Shown: positions 6,973 to 14,342 of the stretch, in pieces | Layout: every line of letters starts with the position of its first letter | Numbering within the stretch: the first letter of the stretch is position 1 | Origin: Paenibacillus melissococcoides | Lineage (GTDB): Bacteria; Bacillota; Bacilli; Paenibacillales; Paenibacillaceae | NCBI GenBank assembly: GCA_944800085.1 | Contig: CALYLO010000012.1 | Location: 62,001-126,000 of the forward strand | DNA: 64,000 nt | Direction of reading: 5' to 3' | The notes under the pieces: model-generated | Seen by the model: the letters and a program-made list of their open reading frames with translations, nothing else | The model's database searches: none | Told to the model about the DNA's origin: nothing | Program-made: the position numbers and the translations under genes

Positions 6973-8236
6973 GGCGGAACAGGCCCTACTCGGCTCCATC
7001 CTCTTGGAACCGGAGCTTATAGACGAGTGTAGCCTGCAGGCGCAAGACATGTCAGCCCCAGAGCATCGGATCATCTTCGAGGTGATGTCGGAGCTTCGGC
7101 AAGCCGGGAAGCCTATCGACATCGTGGTCATGGCGAGTGAGTACCAGGCTGAGATTATTGACGCTGGCGGGATATCTTACTTGACCAGGCTGAGCCGGGC
7201 GGTACCTACGACGGTCAATTTCAGGGAATACGTTGAGTTAGTGCGGCGTGCATCGCTTTGGCGGCGGGCAGCCCGACGGGTCAAGGATGGATTTAATCTT
7301 GATGGGCCGGAGGCGCTGGCCGCTGAACTCCAGGCTGCCACGAATGAAATCATGGACGGGCTGCAGCTTGGGCAAGGCTGGCGTAGAGTCAGTGACATCC
7401 TAAACGGACATGAGGACGTTATATTGCAGCGTCAGCAGATGAAGGGCGTCACCGGCGCACGCATGGCAAGCAGGCATCTGACCACGATGACAAGTGGGCA
7501 CCAGCCCAAAGAATTGACGATCATCGCGGCGCGGCCATCGGTCGGTAAGACTGCCTATATGCTCAACGATGCCCTGGAAGCAGAGGCGGGCGGCTACGTC
7601 GTCGGGATATTCAGCCTGGAGATGGGCGAGCTGTCCCTGACCGAGCGAATGATTTGCCGTCTGGCCCACCTGGACGGATTCAAGCTTCGGAACGGCATGT
7701 TTAATGACGAGGATTGGCAACGCTACACGATGGCGCGGGATGAGCTTAACCGACGGGAAATTTACATAATCGATAAGGGCTCAATGACCATCAATGACAT
7801 TTCGCTCAAGGTCCGGGAACTCCGCCGGATGCATCCAGGCCGGAAAGTCATTATTTACATCGACTTTCTGCAGCTTATCGACGGCGGCCGCAGGTTCCCA
7901 AATAAGCAAGAGGAAACGAGTTTCGTCAGCCGTTCTCTGAAATGGGTGGCGAAGGAGTATGATTGCCCGGTCGTGGTCATCAGTTCCCTCAGCCGGGCCG
8001 TCGAACAGCGCCAGGACAAGAGACCAATGCTGTCCGACCTTCGGGAATCCGGCCAGATAGAAAGTGATGCCGATGTGGTGCTGCTACTCTACCGTGACGA
8101 CTACTACAACCAGGAAACAGAGAAAAAGAACATCATTGAAATTATCATCGGGAAGGGCCGGAATATCGGGGCGGGCATCGTAGAAATGGTTTACATGAAA
8201 AATTTTCAGAAACTTGTGGATATAGAGTATCGCTGA
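6959..8236 (+). CDS. Replicative DNA helicase, DnaB family
   Basis: Phage-encoded 5'-3' replicative helicase, 425 aa. The N-terminal helical domain spans about 1-110; the RecA-like motor has Walker A ARPSVGKT (191-198), SLEMGE after the next strand and Walker B IYIDFLQLI (about 299-307). DLRESGQIESDADVV is the usual arginine-finger-containing segment. It shares the operon with the initiator and loader, so the phage brings its own origin-to-helicase pathway. Confidence 0.95.
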   Translation: MEQIEAEQALLGSILLEPELIDECSLQAQDMSAPEHRIIFEVMSELRQAGKPIDIVVMASEYQAEIIDAGGISYLTRLSRAVPTTVNFREYVELVRRASLWRRAARRVKDGFNLDGPEALAAELQAATNEIMDGLQLGQGWRRVSDILNGHEDVILQRQQMKGVTGARMASRHLTTMTSGHQPKELTIIAARPSVGKTAYMLNDALEAEAGGYVVGIFSLEMGELSLTERMICRLAHLDGFKLRNGMFNDEDWQRYTMARDELNRREIYIIDKGSMTINDISLKVRELRRMHPGRKVIIYIDFLQLIDGGRRFPNKQEETSFVSRSLKWVAKEYDCPVVVISSLSRAVEQRQDKRPMLSDLRESGQIESDADVVLLLYRDDYYNQETEKKNIIEIIIGKGRNIGAGIVEMVYMKNFQKLVDIEYR

Positions 8237-8252
8237 TGAGGGAGGGAATAGA

Positions 8253-9677
8253 GTGCGGGAAATAGTCGTCGACCAATTTTGTGGTGGCGGTGGGGTAAGC
8301 ACGGGTTATGAACTCGCAACAGGCGTAAGCCCTGACATTGCAGTCAATCACGATCCTGACGCTATCCTGATGCACGAAACGAATCATCCTCTTACTAAGC
8401 ACTACCAGGAAGATGTGTTCCTAGTAGATCCCTATGAGGCTTGTGCAGGACGTACCGTTGCCCTTAACTGGCTGAGTCCATCGTGTTGTACACATCACAG
8501 TATTGCTGCGGGTGGTAAACCGAAAAACAAGCAATTGCGAGGGCAGGCATGGCTTGCAGTTAAATGGGGGGCAACAGTAAGCCCAAGGGTTCAGATCCTT
8601 GAGAATGTAAAAGAGTTTAGGTCATGGGGGCCGCTGCTGAAAAACGGCCAACCAGATCCTAAACGGAAAGGCTTGACTTATAAAAACTTTGTAAATGCGT
8701 TAAAGAGGCAGGGGTATCGGGTTGAGACAAACATTCTGAAGGCCTGTGATTACGGAGCACCGACAAGTAGAGAAAGATTCTTCATGATAATGAGGCGTGA
8801 TGGCCGGCCTATTGTTTGGCCCAAGCCAACGCATGGAGATCCAAAAAGTCGAGAGGTCAAAAAAGGATTGTTGTTACCTTGGCGGACTGCTGCGGAATGC
8901 ATAGATTGGTCGATAGAATGCCCGTCTATCTTCACCCGCAAGAAGCCGTTGGTTGAGAAGACATTACGGAGAATTGCAAAGGGATTAAAACGCTTCGTGA
9001 TTGAATGTGATGATCCGTTCATCGTGCCAGAGCATGCAGCGGTTAGTAACTTAGACGATAAATCTGATTTGGTAGTCGCGTTCCTTTCGAAGTACTACGG
9101 TGAAGTGTCGCCTAATGATGCTAGGGGGCAATCGCTCAATGAACCGCTTCACACGATAAGCACAGCGAATCGATTTGCGCTTGTCACCAGCCATTTAGTG
9201 AAATTCAGGGGCGACAATTACGGAACAGCAACAAATGATCCCTTACCAACAATATCGGCCCAAGGGACTCATATCGGCGAAGTAAGGGCCATGCTCATTA
9301 AATACTATGGAGCCGGCATAGGCCAAAGTCTAAATGAGCCGCTTCATACAATACCGACAAAGGATCGATTTGGACTTGTACTCATAAAAGGCACGCCCTA
9401 TCAAATCGTGGACATAGGTTTCCGCATGTTGGAACCACATGAGTTATTTCTAGGGCAAGGGTTTCCTTCAAGCTATATCATTGCTGTTGACAAATACGGG
9501 AGAAGATACCCTAAGAGTGCACAGGTCGCCCGCTGTGGTAATTCTGTACCGCCCCAATTTGCAAAAGCACTAATAAGGGCAAACTTGCCAGAATTATGCC
9601 TCGGTAGTGGCCGTGCGTTTACTCTAAGCAAATATCATGCAGTGGAGCAAGTCGGCCAGCTTGCAATGAATCTATAA
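8253..9677 (+). CDS. DNA (cytosine-5) methyltransferase, orphan
   Basis: Transfers a methyl group from AdoMet to cytosine in DNA. Motif I is DQFCGGGGVSTG (7-18), the catalytic cysteine motif is the variant SPSCCTHHS (75-83, C78 likely) in place of PPCQ, motif VI is ENVKEF, motif VIII CDYGAPTSRERFF, and motifs IX/X end with CGNSVPPQFAKAL. The target recognition region is about 230-410 and contains two related blocks (QSLNEPLHTIS and QSLNEPLHTIP). 474 aa, GTG start. No restriction enzyme is adjacent, so it may protect phage DNA from host restriction or affect regulation (inference). Confidence 0.92.
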   Translation: MREIVVDQFCGGGGVSTGYELATGVSPDIAVNHDPDAILMHETNHPLTKHYQEDVFLVDPYEACAGRTVALNWLSPSCCTHHSIAAGGKPKNKQLRGQAWLAVKWGATVSPRVQILENVKEFRSWGPLLKNGQPDPKRKGLTYKNFVNALKRQGYRVETNILKACDYGAPTSRERFFMIMRRDGRPIVWPKPTHGDPKSREVKKGLLLPWRTAAECIDWSIECPSIFTRKKPLVEKTLRRIAKGLKRFVIECDDPFIVPEHAAVSNLDDKSDLVVAFLSKYYGEVSPNDARGQSLNEPLHTISTANRFALVTSHLVKFRGDNYGTATNDPLPTISAQGTHIGEVRAMLIKYYGAGIGQSLNEPLHTIPTKDRFGLVLIKGTPYQIVDIGFRMLEPHELFLGQGFPSSYIIAVDKYGRRYPKSAQVARCGNSVPPQFAKALIRANLPELCLGSGRAFTLSKYHAVEQVGQLAMNL

Positions 9678-9683
9678 ATGTGT

Positions 9684-9699
9684 GGGCGCTACAGCGCCC
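9684..9699. repeat. Short GC hairpin
   Basis: GGGCGC (9684-9689), TACA, GCGCCC (9694-9699): a 6-bp stem with a four-base loop between the methyltransferase stop and the next ribosome site. There is no T run, so it is more likely an mRNA stability or translation element than a terminator. Confidence 0.4.
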
Positions 9700-9716
9700 T
9701 AAGGGGAGAGGAATAC

Positions 9717-9935
9717 ATGAAGCGATTTCGAGCGAAGCAGATCACCCAACTAATTAGCCGGACGCCCCCAACAATTAGAACCTTTTGGGCACCTCAAATA
9801 CATGTAGATGGGCAGTGGTGTTGCCTTTCTGATGACCACACCCAGACTGGAATAATCGAAACGGAAAGTGAATGGAAAGCCCTCGAAAAAGCCGAAGCAA
9901 CCTATCTCGAATATAAGGAGAGTGTAGAACGATGA
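9717..9935 (+). CDS. Hypothetical phage protein, 72 aa
   Basis: The ATG at 9717 has GGGGAGAGG six bases upstream; an upstream in-frame ATG at 9678 lacks one. The product starts KRFRAKQITQLISRTPPTIR and ends in a charged helix. No family recognised. It overlaps the start of the following gene by four bases. Confidence 0.5.
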   Translation: MKRFRAKQITQLISRTPPTIRTFWAPQIHVDGQWCCLSDDHTQTGIIETESEWKALEKAEATYLEYKESVER

Positions 9936-10258
9936 TCAAGCAAAGCTTGCAGGCATGGCGAGAAGAAGCAAAGCGGCGCTTCGGAGATAACGGGGCTGCT
10001 TGGAAATTCAAATGCCCGTCGTGCGGAAACGTCCAGTGTGGTCATGACTTTGTAGATAAATGCTCCGTGGACGCCAGCAACGGGGCGAACATGGCATATC
10101 AGGAATGCATCGGGCGCCATACCAAAGAGGCGGGATGTTCTTGGGCAGCCTTCGGATTTTTGGGCACGGTTGGAAAAGGACGACTAGTCATCACGCCGAA
10201 CGGAGACGAAGTAGAAGTTTTCGACTTTGCAGATGGGGAGAGTGAAGCAAATGAATAA
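9932..10258 (+). CDS. VVA0879-like phage zinc protein
   Basis: A 108-aa protein with CPSCGNVQ (28-35) and later cysteines in QECIGRH and GCSWAAFG, a spacing resembling the VVA0879 family of small phage proteins of unknown function. The cysteines probably bind zinc. It overlaps the genes on both sides by a few bases, indicating one translationally coupled accessory block (9717-11338). Confidence 0.6.
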   Translation: MIKQSLQAWREEAKRRFGDNGAAWKFKCPSCGNVQCGHDFVDKCSVDASNGANMAYQECIGRHTKEAGCSWAAFGFLGTVGKGRLVITPNGDEVEVFDFADGESEANE

Positions 10259-10787
10259 GGCGTCATACGCTCGCGGTACCTTGCCGGGAATAGGCGCACT
10301 GTTCGCGGCTGTCGAGCAAAACAGAGTCATGAAAGCCATAACGATCATCCAGCCCTGGGCGACGCTGATTGCTATTGGAGCAAAACGGTTTGAAACAAGA
10401 AGCTGGGCGACAACACATAGGGGCCCTATCGCCATCCATGCGGGTAAGAAAATTGATCGGGATGCATACATGAGCGAACAAATTTACAGCACCCTACAAA
10501 AGCATGGGATCATGTTCATTGATGACCTGCCAACAGGGGCGGTTGTTGCAGTATGCACGCTTTCTGAATGTTGGAGAATAAGAAGGACGGAAGGCGACAA
10601 CGAGGGCCCTGTTTGGCTCGACAATGCAGGAGGACAAACATTGGGATGGGGTGGGGTCTATCCTCTTGAATATCATTTCGGTGATTATACTCATGGCCGC
10701 TTTGCTTGGGAATTGAAAGAGATTAAACGTTTACCGGAACCACTGTCAGCCAAGGGGCAACAAGGGCTGTGGAATTGGCAGCCCTAG
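10251..10787 (+). CDS. ASCH-domain protein
   Basis: The ASCH fold spans about residues 27-178: KAITIIQPWATLIAIGAKRF, ETRSW, GPIAIHAGK, then a C-terminal GRFAWELKEI strand. ASCH proteins bind RNA or modified nucleotides; some remove acetyl groups from acetylcytidine. The ATG at 10251 follows GGGGAGAGTG; most family members begin at the internal MKAITI (10329), so the 26 extra residues may not be real. Its role in the phage is unknown. Confidence 0.75.
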   Translation: MNKASYARGTLPGIGALFAAVEQNRVMKAITIIQPWATLIAIGAKRFETRSWATTHRGPIAIHAGKKIDRDAYMSEQIYSTLQKHGIMFIDDLPTGAVVAVCTLSECWRIRRTEGDNEGPVWLDNAGGQTLGWGGVYPLEYHFGDYTHGRFAWELKEIKRLPEPLSAKGQQGLWNWQP

Positions 10788-10805
10788 GGAAGGAAGGTAT
10801 AGGGG

Positions 10806-11114
10806 ATGAATAACGGCACGATCATACAAATGCCAAAATACCCTTGCCAGTTCTGCAAAAAGAACGAAGCAACGCAATTATGCGACTTTGTGATCGACTA
10901 TTTTTGGACGAGCGCAAAAGATGAATCGGGAAAGATGATCGGCACGTGTCGTCATACGTGCGACAACGAAATGTGCAAAGAGTGCGCAATACAAGTCGCC
11001 GGGCATGAGTTTTGCCCATCGTGTGCCAAACTGCATAAATACGTGCTGCAGCACCATGATCGGAGGCCTAGGCCCATGATGGCAGCAACTTTATACGGGA
11101 GGTATGAGAAATGA
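10806..11114 (+). CDS. Cysteine-rich phage protein, 102 aa
   Basis: Eight or more cysteines in C-x2-C pairs (CQFCKKNEAT, CDNEMCKECA, CPSCAKLH) suggest two zinc-binding sites, resembling a small RING/B-box-like or treble-clef protein. No confident family. AAGGTATAGGGG precedes the ATG, and the stop overlaps the next start (ATGA). Confidence 0.6.
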   Translation: MNNGTIIQMPKYPCQFCKKNEATQLCDFVIDYFWTSAKDESGKMIGTCRHTCDNEMCKECAIQVAGHEFCPSCAKLHKYVLQHHDRRPRPMMAATLYGRYEK

Positions 11115-11338
11115 AAGTCAAAGCAAAAACGTACTGGGTCTGGACGAAACTGGCCGAGGAAACCTTTGACCATCGATATACGAAAGGAGGGCAAAAAAGA
11201 GTAGCCGGCGAACCGACATTCGGAAATCCGGAAGAGGTAGATTTGGCCTGGCTTAACCGTGGTTATGTGATAGATGCCGAAGATTATGTACCGGCCGATG
11301 GACAAATGGACATATCGGAATTGGGGATCACCGTTTGA
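11111..11338 (+). CDS. Hypothetical phage protein, 75 aa
   Basis: Coupled to the cysteine-rich gene by an ATGA overlap. The sequence (KVKAKTYWVWTKLAEETFDH ... YVPADGQMDISELGITV) is a small mixed alpha/beta protein with no recognised family. It ends the accessory block. Confidence 0.5.
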   Translation: MKVKAKTYWVWTKLAEETFDHRYTKGGQKRVAGEPTFGNPEEVDLAWLNRGYVIDAEDYVPADGQMDISELGITV

Positions 11339-11343
11339 AAAAT

Positions 11344-11385
11344 GAGAATCCACTGCTGTGATTGGCGTCGTAACAGTGGATTCTC
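11344..11385 (+). terminator. Strong hairpin, possible terminator or attenuator
   Basis: GAGAATCCACTG (11344-11355) and CAGTGGATTCTC (11374-11385) are a perfect 12-bp stem with an 18-base loop, placed between the accessory block and the ArpU-like gene. The downstream sequence is T-rich but has no uninterrupted T run, so intrinsic termination would be weak; a protein-binding or RNase-site role is equally possible. Confidence 0.4.
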
Positions 11386-11428
11386 GAACATATATTCTCT
11401 CTCATAACCAATATAACATAAAAGGGGA

Positions 11429-11824
11429 ATGAGGGGAATGTTGGTGGCTGAAAAATGGGTACAAGGCGAATTATATCCGTCCGTCACAACTGCGGATAAG
11501 CAACGTACACGGATTCTCCTAACCGAGTATACAAAAAAGAAAATGATGGTTGATGAACTATCAAAAAGACATAATCTTACCCCTCAGCAAAAGCAAATAT
11601 ATCAAAGGGATAAGAGGCTTGTCGATAATATCACACTAGCCTTCAATCTCATTCAGGATGAAGAAGTGAAAAGAATAATCGAACATCGTTTCTTTAAGCT
11701 TCGAAGGTATAAAAATACATCAATCCACTTTCGCAGCATAATGTCAGAAAGAACAATAGATCGCAGAATTGATGAGGGGATTCAGTCAATTGCAGATAGC
11801 CTGAAATTATGGGGGATTATCTGA
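11429..11824 (+). CDS. ArpU-like late transcription regulator
   Basis: A 126-131-aa protein whose C-terminal third (IIEHRFFKLRRYKNTSIHFR, then SERTIDRRIDEGIQSIADSL) looks like a sigma-region-4-type helix-turn-helix, as in ArpU-family phage late regulators. Position immediately before the packaging genes is typical. The start is ambiguous: ATG at 11429 and 11438 sit too close to the GAGGGGA ribosome sites, and GTG at 11444 has the best spacing. Confidence 0.65.
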   Translation: MRGMLVAEKWVQGELYPSVTTADKQRTRILLTEYTKKKMMVDELSKRHNLTPQQKQIYQRDKRLVDNITLAFNLIQDEEVKRIIEHRFFKLRRYKNTSIHFRSIMSERTIDRRIDEGIQSIADSLKLWGII

Positions 11825-11873
11825 AAAGTGACGGTAATTTGGCGGAATCATGGCGGCGGCCTGACGGTGGTAC

Positions 11874-12075
11874 GGGGATACAGTAGACACATAGAGCAAG
11901 CAATTGCTCGGGTGATGTCTGCTGCCCCTTATCGCTGCAGGCTCTCGGCCGTGCTGTGGGTATCATAATACCTTAGACGCCAGTCGTCAAGGGTACGGTG
12001 TGAGGCGGGGTTAGATGCCCCATTTTTATTTTATGGCCTTAATGGTTTGGACAGGTTCGATTCCTGTCAAGGTCA
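11874..12075 (+). ncRNA. Structured non-coding segment ending in a tRNA-like minihelix
   Basis: No gene fits 11825-12223. Three structures are visible. GGGG (11874) and CAGTAGACA (11881-11889) pair with TGTCTGCTG (11916-11924) and CCCC (11925-11928), and inside them GAGCAA closes a GCAA tetraloop with TTGCTC (11894-11909). GGTAT/ATACC form a small hairpin (11959-11972). GGCCTT (12035-12040) pairs with AAGGTC (12069-12074) directly stacked on GACAGG-TTCGATT-CCTGTC (12050-12068), which is a tRNA acceptor stem plus T-arm with a 9-base linker replacing the D and anticodon arms. An RNA function is inferred from structure only. Confidence 0.45.
12007..12027 (+). terminator. Possible weak terminator
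   Basis: GGGG (12007-12010), TTAGATG loop, CCCC (12018-12021), then ATTTTTATTTT. The stem is only four to five pairs but GC-rich with a T tract. It would separate the long hairpin element from the tRNA-like minihelix. Confidence 0.4.
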
Positions 12076-12096
12076 TTATTAAAATGAAAAAAGGAG

Positions 12097-12118
12097 CGGC
12101 CTTATTACGGCCGTTTTT
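12097..12118 (+). terminator. Rho-independent terminator
   Basis: CGGCC (12097-12101), loop TTATTAC, GGCCG (12109-12113), T5. A-rich sequence upstream can extend the stem against the T run. It lies 20 bases after the tRNA-like minihelix and would end that transcript. Confidence 0.7.
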
Positions 12119-12179
12119 GTCGTACGGTTGCCACCTATATGTAGAGGCGTAGTTATTCATAACCTTTAATCTATACAAG

Positions 12180-12206
12180 CCGTCCCTTCGGGGGCGGTAT
12201 TTTTTT
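12180..12206 (+). terminator. Rho-independent terminator
   Basis: CCGTCCC (12180-12186), TTCG tetraloop, GGGGCGG (12191-12197), then TATTTTTTT. A clear intrinsic terminator just before the first gene of the packaging region; the late operon must therefore start at or beyond this point or rely on antitermination. Confidence 0.8.
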
Positions 12207-12223
12207 ACGAAAGGAGTGGGGGG

Positions 12224-12394
12224 GTGGAAAACAAACTAAAAAAACCAAGAGTCAAGCAGCCAGCACAATGCAAAGGGTGTGTATGGGGCAGGTGGGAAGC
12301 CCCTGTTCAGTTTTGCTTCAAGATAATAGAGTGCGAAAAAGGGGCATATCCGAAGGTGGGTGATCCGATTGAACGTCGTCCAACCGATCCGTGA
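12224..12394 (+). CDS. Small four-cysteine phage protein, 56 aa
   Basis: GTG start with AAAGGAGTG nine bases upstream. The product has KPRVKQPAQCKGCVWGRW with a CxxC pair and two later cysteines (C31, C37), a probable zinc knuckle. It ends inside the start of the tyrosine recombinase gene, in a different frame. No family recognised. Confidence 0.6.
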   Translation: MENKLKKPRVKQPAQCKGCVWGRWEAPVQFCFKIIECEKGAYPKVGDPIERRPTDP

Positions 12395-12917
12395 TCCCGA
12401 ACTATTGCAAGACATCTTAGACTTTTTGGAAAGCACGAATTATCGTAATTACATTATGTTTCTAATCGGAATCGACACCGGGCTACGCATCAGCGATATC
12501 TTGCGCTTGCGGGTTCGGGACGTCGCTGGATCGCACATCACAATCCGAGAAAAGAAGACAGGCAAGCAGAAGAGGATATTAATTACTACGGAGTTGAAAC
12601 AAAAGCTTGCCCCGTATATTGAGGGGAAGCCGCCGAACGAGTTTCTAATAAAAAGTCGTGAAGGGCTTAACAGACCAATCACACGTGAAATGGCGTATAA
12701 AATCATTCGTGCTGTGGGCGATGAGTTTGGCTTGTCAGAGATTGGGTGTCATACACTTAGGAAAACCTTCGGATACATCTTCTACAACGTCACGACAAAA
12801 AAGGACATTGCACTGCTGATGAATTACTTCAATCATTCCTCGACGCAGGAGACACTTCGCTATATAGGGATGACGCAGGACACGATGGACATGGCTCTAA
12901 AAAGGCACAGAAGATAA
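12369..12917 (+). CDS. Tyrosine recombinase (phage, catalytic domain only)
   Basis: A 182-aa integrase/Xer-type enzyme lacking the usual N-terminal core-binding domain. Catalytic residues (numbered from the upstream GTG at 12360) are R43 in TGLRISDIL, a lysine in the KKTGK hairpin, H131 and R134 in CHTLRKTFG, H159 in NHSSTQ and Y168 in RYIG: the full set. I prefer the TTG at 12369, nine bases from AAGGTGGG. Such genes sit beside the packaging module in other phages, with unknown role. A bipartite inverted repeat at 12922-13032, just past the stop, may be its substrate (inference). Confidence 0.85.
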   Translation: MNVVQPIRDPELLQDILDFLESTNYRNYIMFLIGIDTGLRISDILRLRVRDVAGSHITIREKKTGKQKRILITTELKQKLAPYIEGKPPNEFLIKSREGLNRPITREMAYKIIRAVGDEFGLSEIGCHTLRKTFGYIFYNVTTKKDIALLMNYFNHSSTQETLRYIGMTQDTMDMALKRHRR

Positions 12918-12921
12918 CCAA

Positions 12922-13032
12922 TTACACATATTTGGGATGCGTTAAACTCATTTCGAGGAAGCCCAAAAATCCTATGACACGCTTGACTTTTCTCGTATCT
13001 ATTGAGTTTAACAAAACCCACACTATGTGTAA
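12922..13032. repeat. Two inverted copies of a bipartite element
   Basis: Copy A is TTACACATA (12922-12930), 10 bases, GTTAAACTCA (12941-12950). Copy B, on the other strand, is the same pair of words: TGAGTTTAAC (13003-13012), 11 bases, TATGTGTAA (13024-13032). Both arms are perfect. Two arms around a 10-11-bp spacer in inverted orientation resemble paired recombinase sites, or alternatively a long RNA hairpin in the intergenic region. Confidence 0.6.
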
Positions 13033-13059
13033 CTCAAATAGGGTTTTATGTAAACAAAA

Positions 13060-13458
13060 ATGGGGTGCATTTCGGTGGGATTGTTACCTAAAAAACCATG
13101 TAAAAAACCGGGGTGCAGTGAGCTTACAAGAAAAGGGTTTTGTACTCAACACGCCTCGTTAGCAAGAAGATATGACCGCTTTCGCGAGTCATCTTCTAAA
13201 CGCGGATATGGTCACCGCTGGCGAAAATACAGAGAACACTACCTCGCGCTTCATCCGCTATGTGTATGTGATGAATGCCAAAGGAAAGAGCTTCCTTTGC
13301 CAGCCAATGTAGTGGACCATATTAAACCGCACAAGGGAGATTACAACTTGTTCTGGGACCCAGAGAACCACCAAGCAATGAACAAGCGATGTCATGATAG
13401 GAAGACGGCCAAAGAGGACGGAGGTTTCGGTCATGGACTATACAACGATTACTATTAA
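13060..13458 (+). CDS. HNH endonuclease (packaging-associated)
   Basis: Zinc-dependent nuclease that works with the terminase in cohesive-end phages. Cysteine motifs CKKPGC and GFCTQH occur at the N-terminus; the HNH core is VVDHIKPHKGDYNLFWDPEN, then HQAMNKRCHDRKT, with CxxC-like cysteines before it. The ATG at 13060 has no clear ribosome site; family members usually start at the equivalent of the KKP motif, so an internal TTG at 13081 is possible. Position just upstream of the terminase genes is characteristic. Confidence 0.9.
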   Translation: MGCISVGLLPKKPCKKPGCSELTRKGFCTQHASLARRYDRFRESSSKRGYGHRWRKYREHYLALHPLCVCDECQRKELPLPANVVDHIKPHKGDYNLFWDPENHQAMNKRCHDRKTAKEDGGFGHGLYNDYY

Positions 13459-13588
13459 GATTGCGATAGTGCTCCTAATATTAATCAATGCTCGCTATTT
13501 GGAAAAACAAATAGATGCTCGTAAGTATGGGCGAGCAGCTAAAATAATGGCGATCACAGCTTTACTCATAGCATCATATACACTTTGA
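13433..13588 (+). CDS. Small membrane protein, 51 aa
   Basis: Overlaps the end of the HNH gene in another frame; CGGAGG lies nine bases before the ATG. Two hydrophobic segments (IKIAIVLLILINARYL and IMAITALLIASYTL) flank a basic loop, suggesting a two-pass membrane hairpin. Function unknown. Confidence 0.6.
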   Translation: MDYTTITIKIAIVLLILINARYLEKQIDARKYGRAAKIMAITALLIASYTL

Positions 13589-13630
13589 ATGGAGCTTCAT
13601 TATTCGGAGTCTCAGGGGATGGAGGGACAT

Positions 13631-13837
13631 ATGAAGCAAAAACTTATGACTCATTATTGCTTTAATAAAGACTGTGATTATTTAGAACAAAGTCATAAGA
13701 TTCGCGATGGTTGGAACTGTCCTAAGTGCAAGGGACCCATCAAGAGCGAAGATGCCCCCAGGGGTCGAAAAAGTGCGGTCTCTCCGCGTAGACCGCGTGG
13801 GCCTCAAATGCGAAAAAAAGTCCCCGTAACGAAATAG
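13631..13837 (+). CDS. Zinc-ribbon phage protein, 68 aa
   Basis: The ATG at 13631 follows GGAGGG by five bases. CFNKDC and WNCPKCKG form a four-cysteine ribbon, followed by a basic Arg/Lys/Pro tail (RRPRGPQMRKKVPVTK) suited to nucleic-acid binding. It lies just before the small terminase gene. Confidence 0.6.
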   Translation: MKQKLMTHYCFNKDCDYLEQSHKIRDGWNCPKCKGPIKSEDAPRGRKSAVSPRRPRGPQMRKKVPVTK

Positions 13838-13856
13838 GGGAAACGGAGGTTAGAAT

Positions 13857-14342
13857 GTGGGGAATCCTGTAATTAATTTTAACCACATGCGAGTGGGGAA
13901 AAAAGGTGGAGGGAAGAACTGGACTAAAAAAGAAGTGGAAGCCCGGGAAGAGGCGGCGAAGAAGTTCACCAGAAAGAAAAAGCTTAAACTCCGCATACCC
14001 GATTGGCTGGACGATTCAGCTCGAAAGATTTGGCGTAAGACGGTCAAGGACATGGAAGAATTCGGCGTACTAGATAAAGTGGATGAGGATGTACTGGGCA
14101 TTTACTGCGATGCCGTTTCCAAGGTACAGGAAGCGAATCGGCTGATTGACGAGTATGGGTATACGGAAGTCAACAAGTCGGGGGTACAGGTGCCGAACGC
14201 GTATGTTCAAATGTCTCAGAGATATGCGAATATCGCACTCTCCTATTCCAACAAGCTTGGGCTTAATGCAGAGTCGCGGGCGCGCCTAGCCAAACGACAA
14301 GCAGACGGGGACATAGACCCAAATGCCGAACTCTTCGATTAA
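13857..14342 (+). CDS. Terminase small subunit, P27 family
   Basis: DNA-recognition subunit of the packaging motor. The 161-aa product has a basic N-terminus (KKKLKLRIPDWL), the family helix LDDSARKIWRKTVKDMEEFG and the C-terminal ALSYSNKLGLNAESRARL. GTG start with ACGGAGGT eight bases upstream. The end overlaps the large subunit gene by 20 bases. Confidence 0.9.
   Translation: MGNPVINFNHMRVGKKGGGKNWTKKEVEAREEAAKKFTRKKKLKLRIPDWLDDSARKIWRKTVKDMEEFGVLDKVDEDVLGIYCDAVSKVQEANRLIDEYGYTEVNKSGVQVPNAYVQMSQRYANIALSYSNKLGLNAESRARLAKRQADGDIDPNAELFD

Noticed and set aside
9678..9716. Upstream start giving MCGRYS, reminiscent of SRAP proteases
   Set aside because: The rest of the ORF does not match the SRAP fold and the better ribosome site is at the later ATG.
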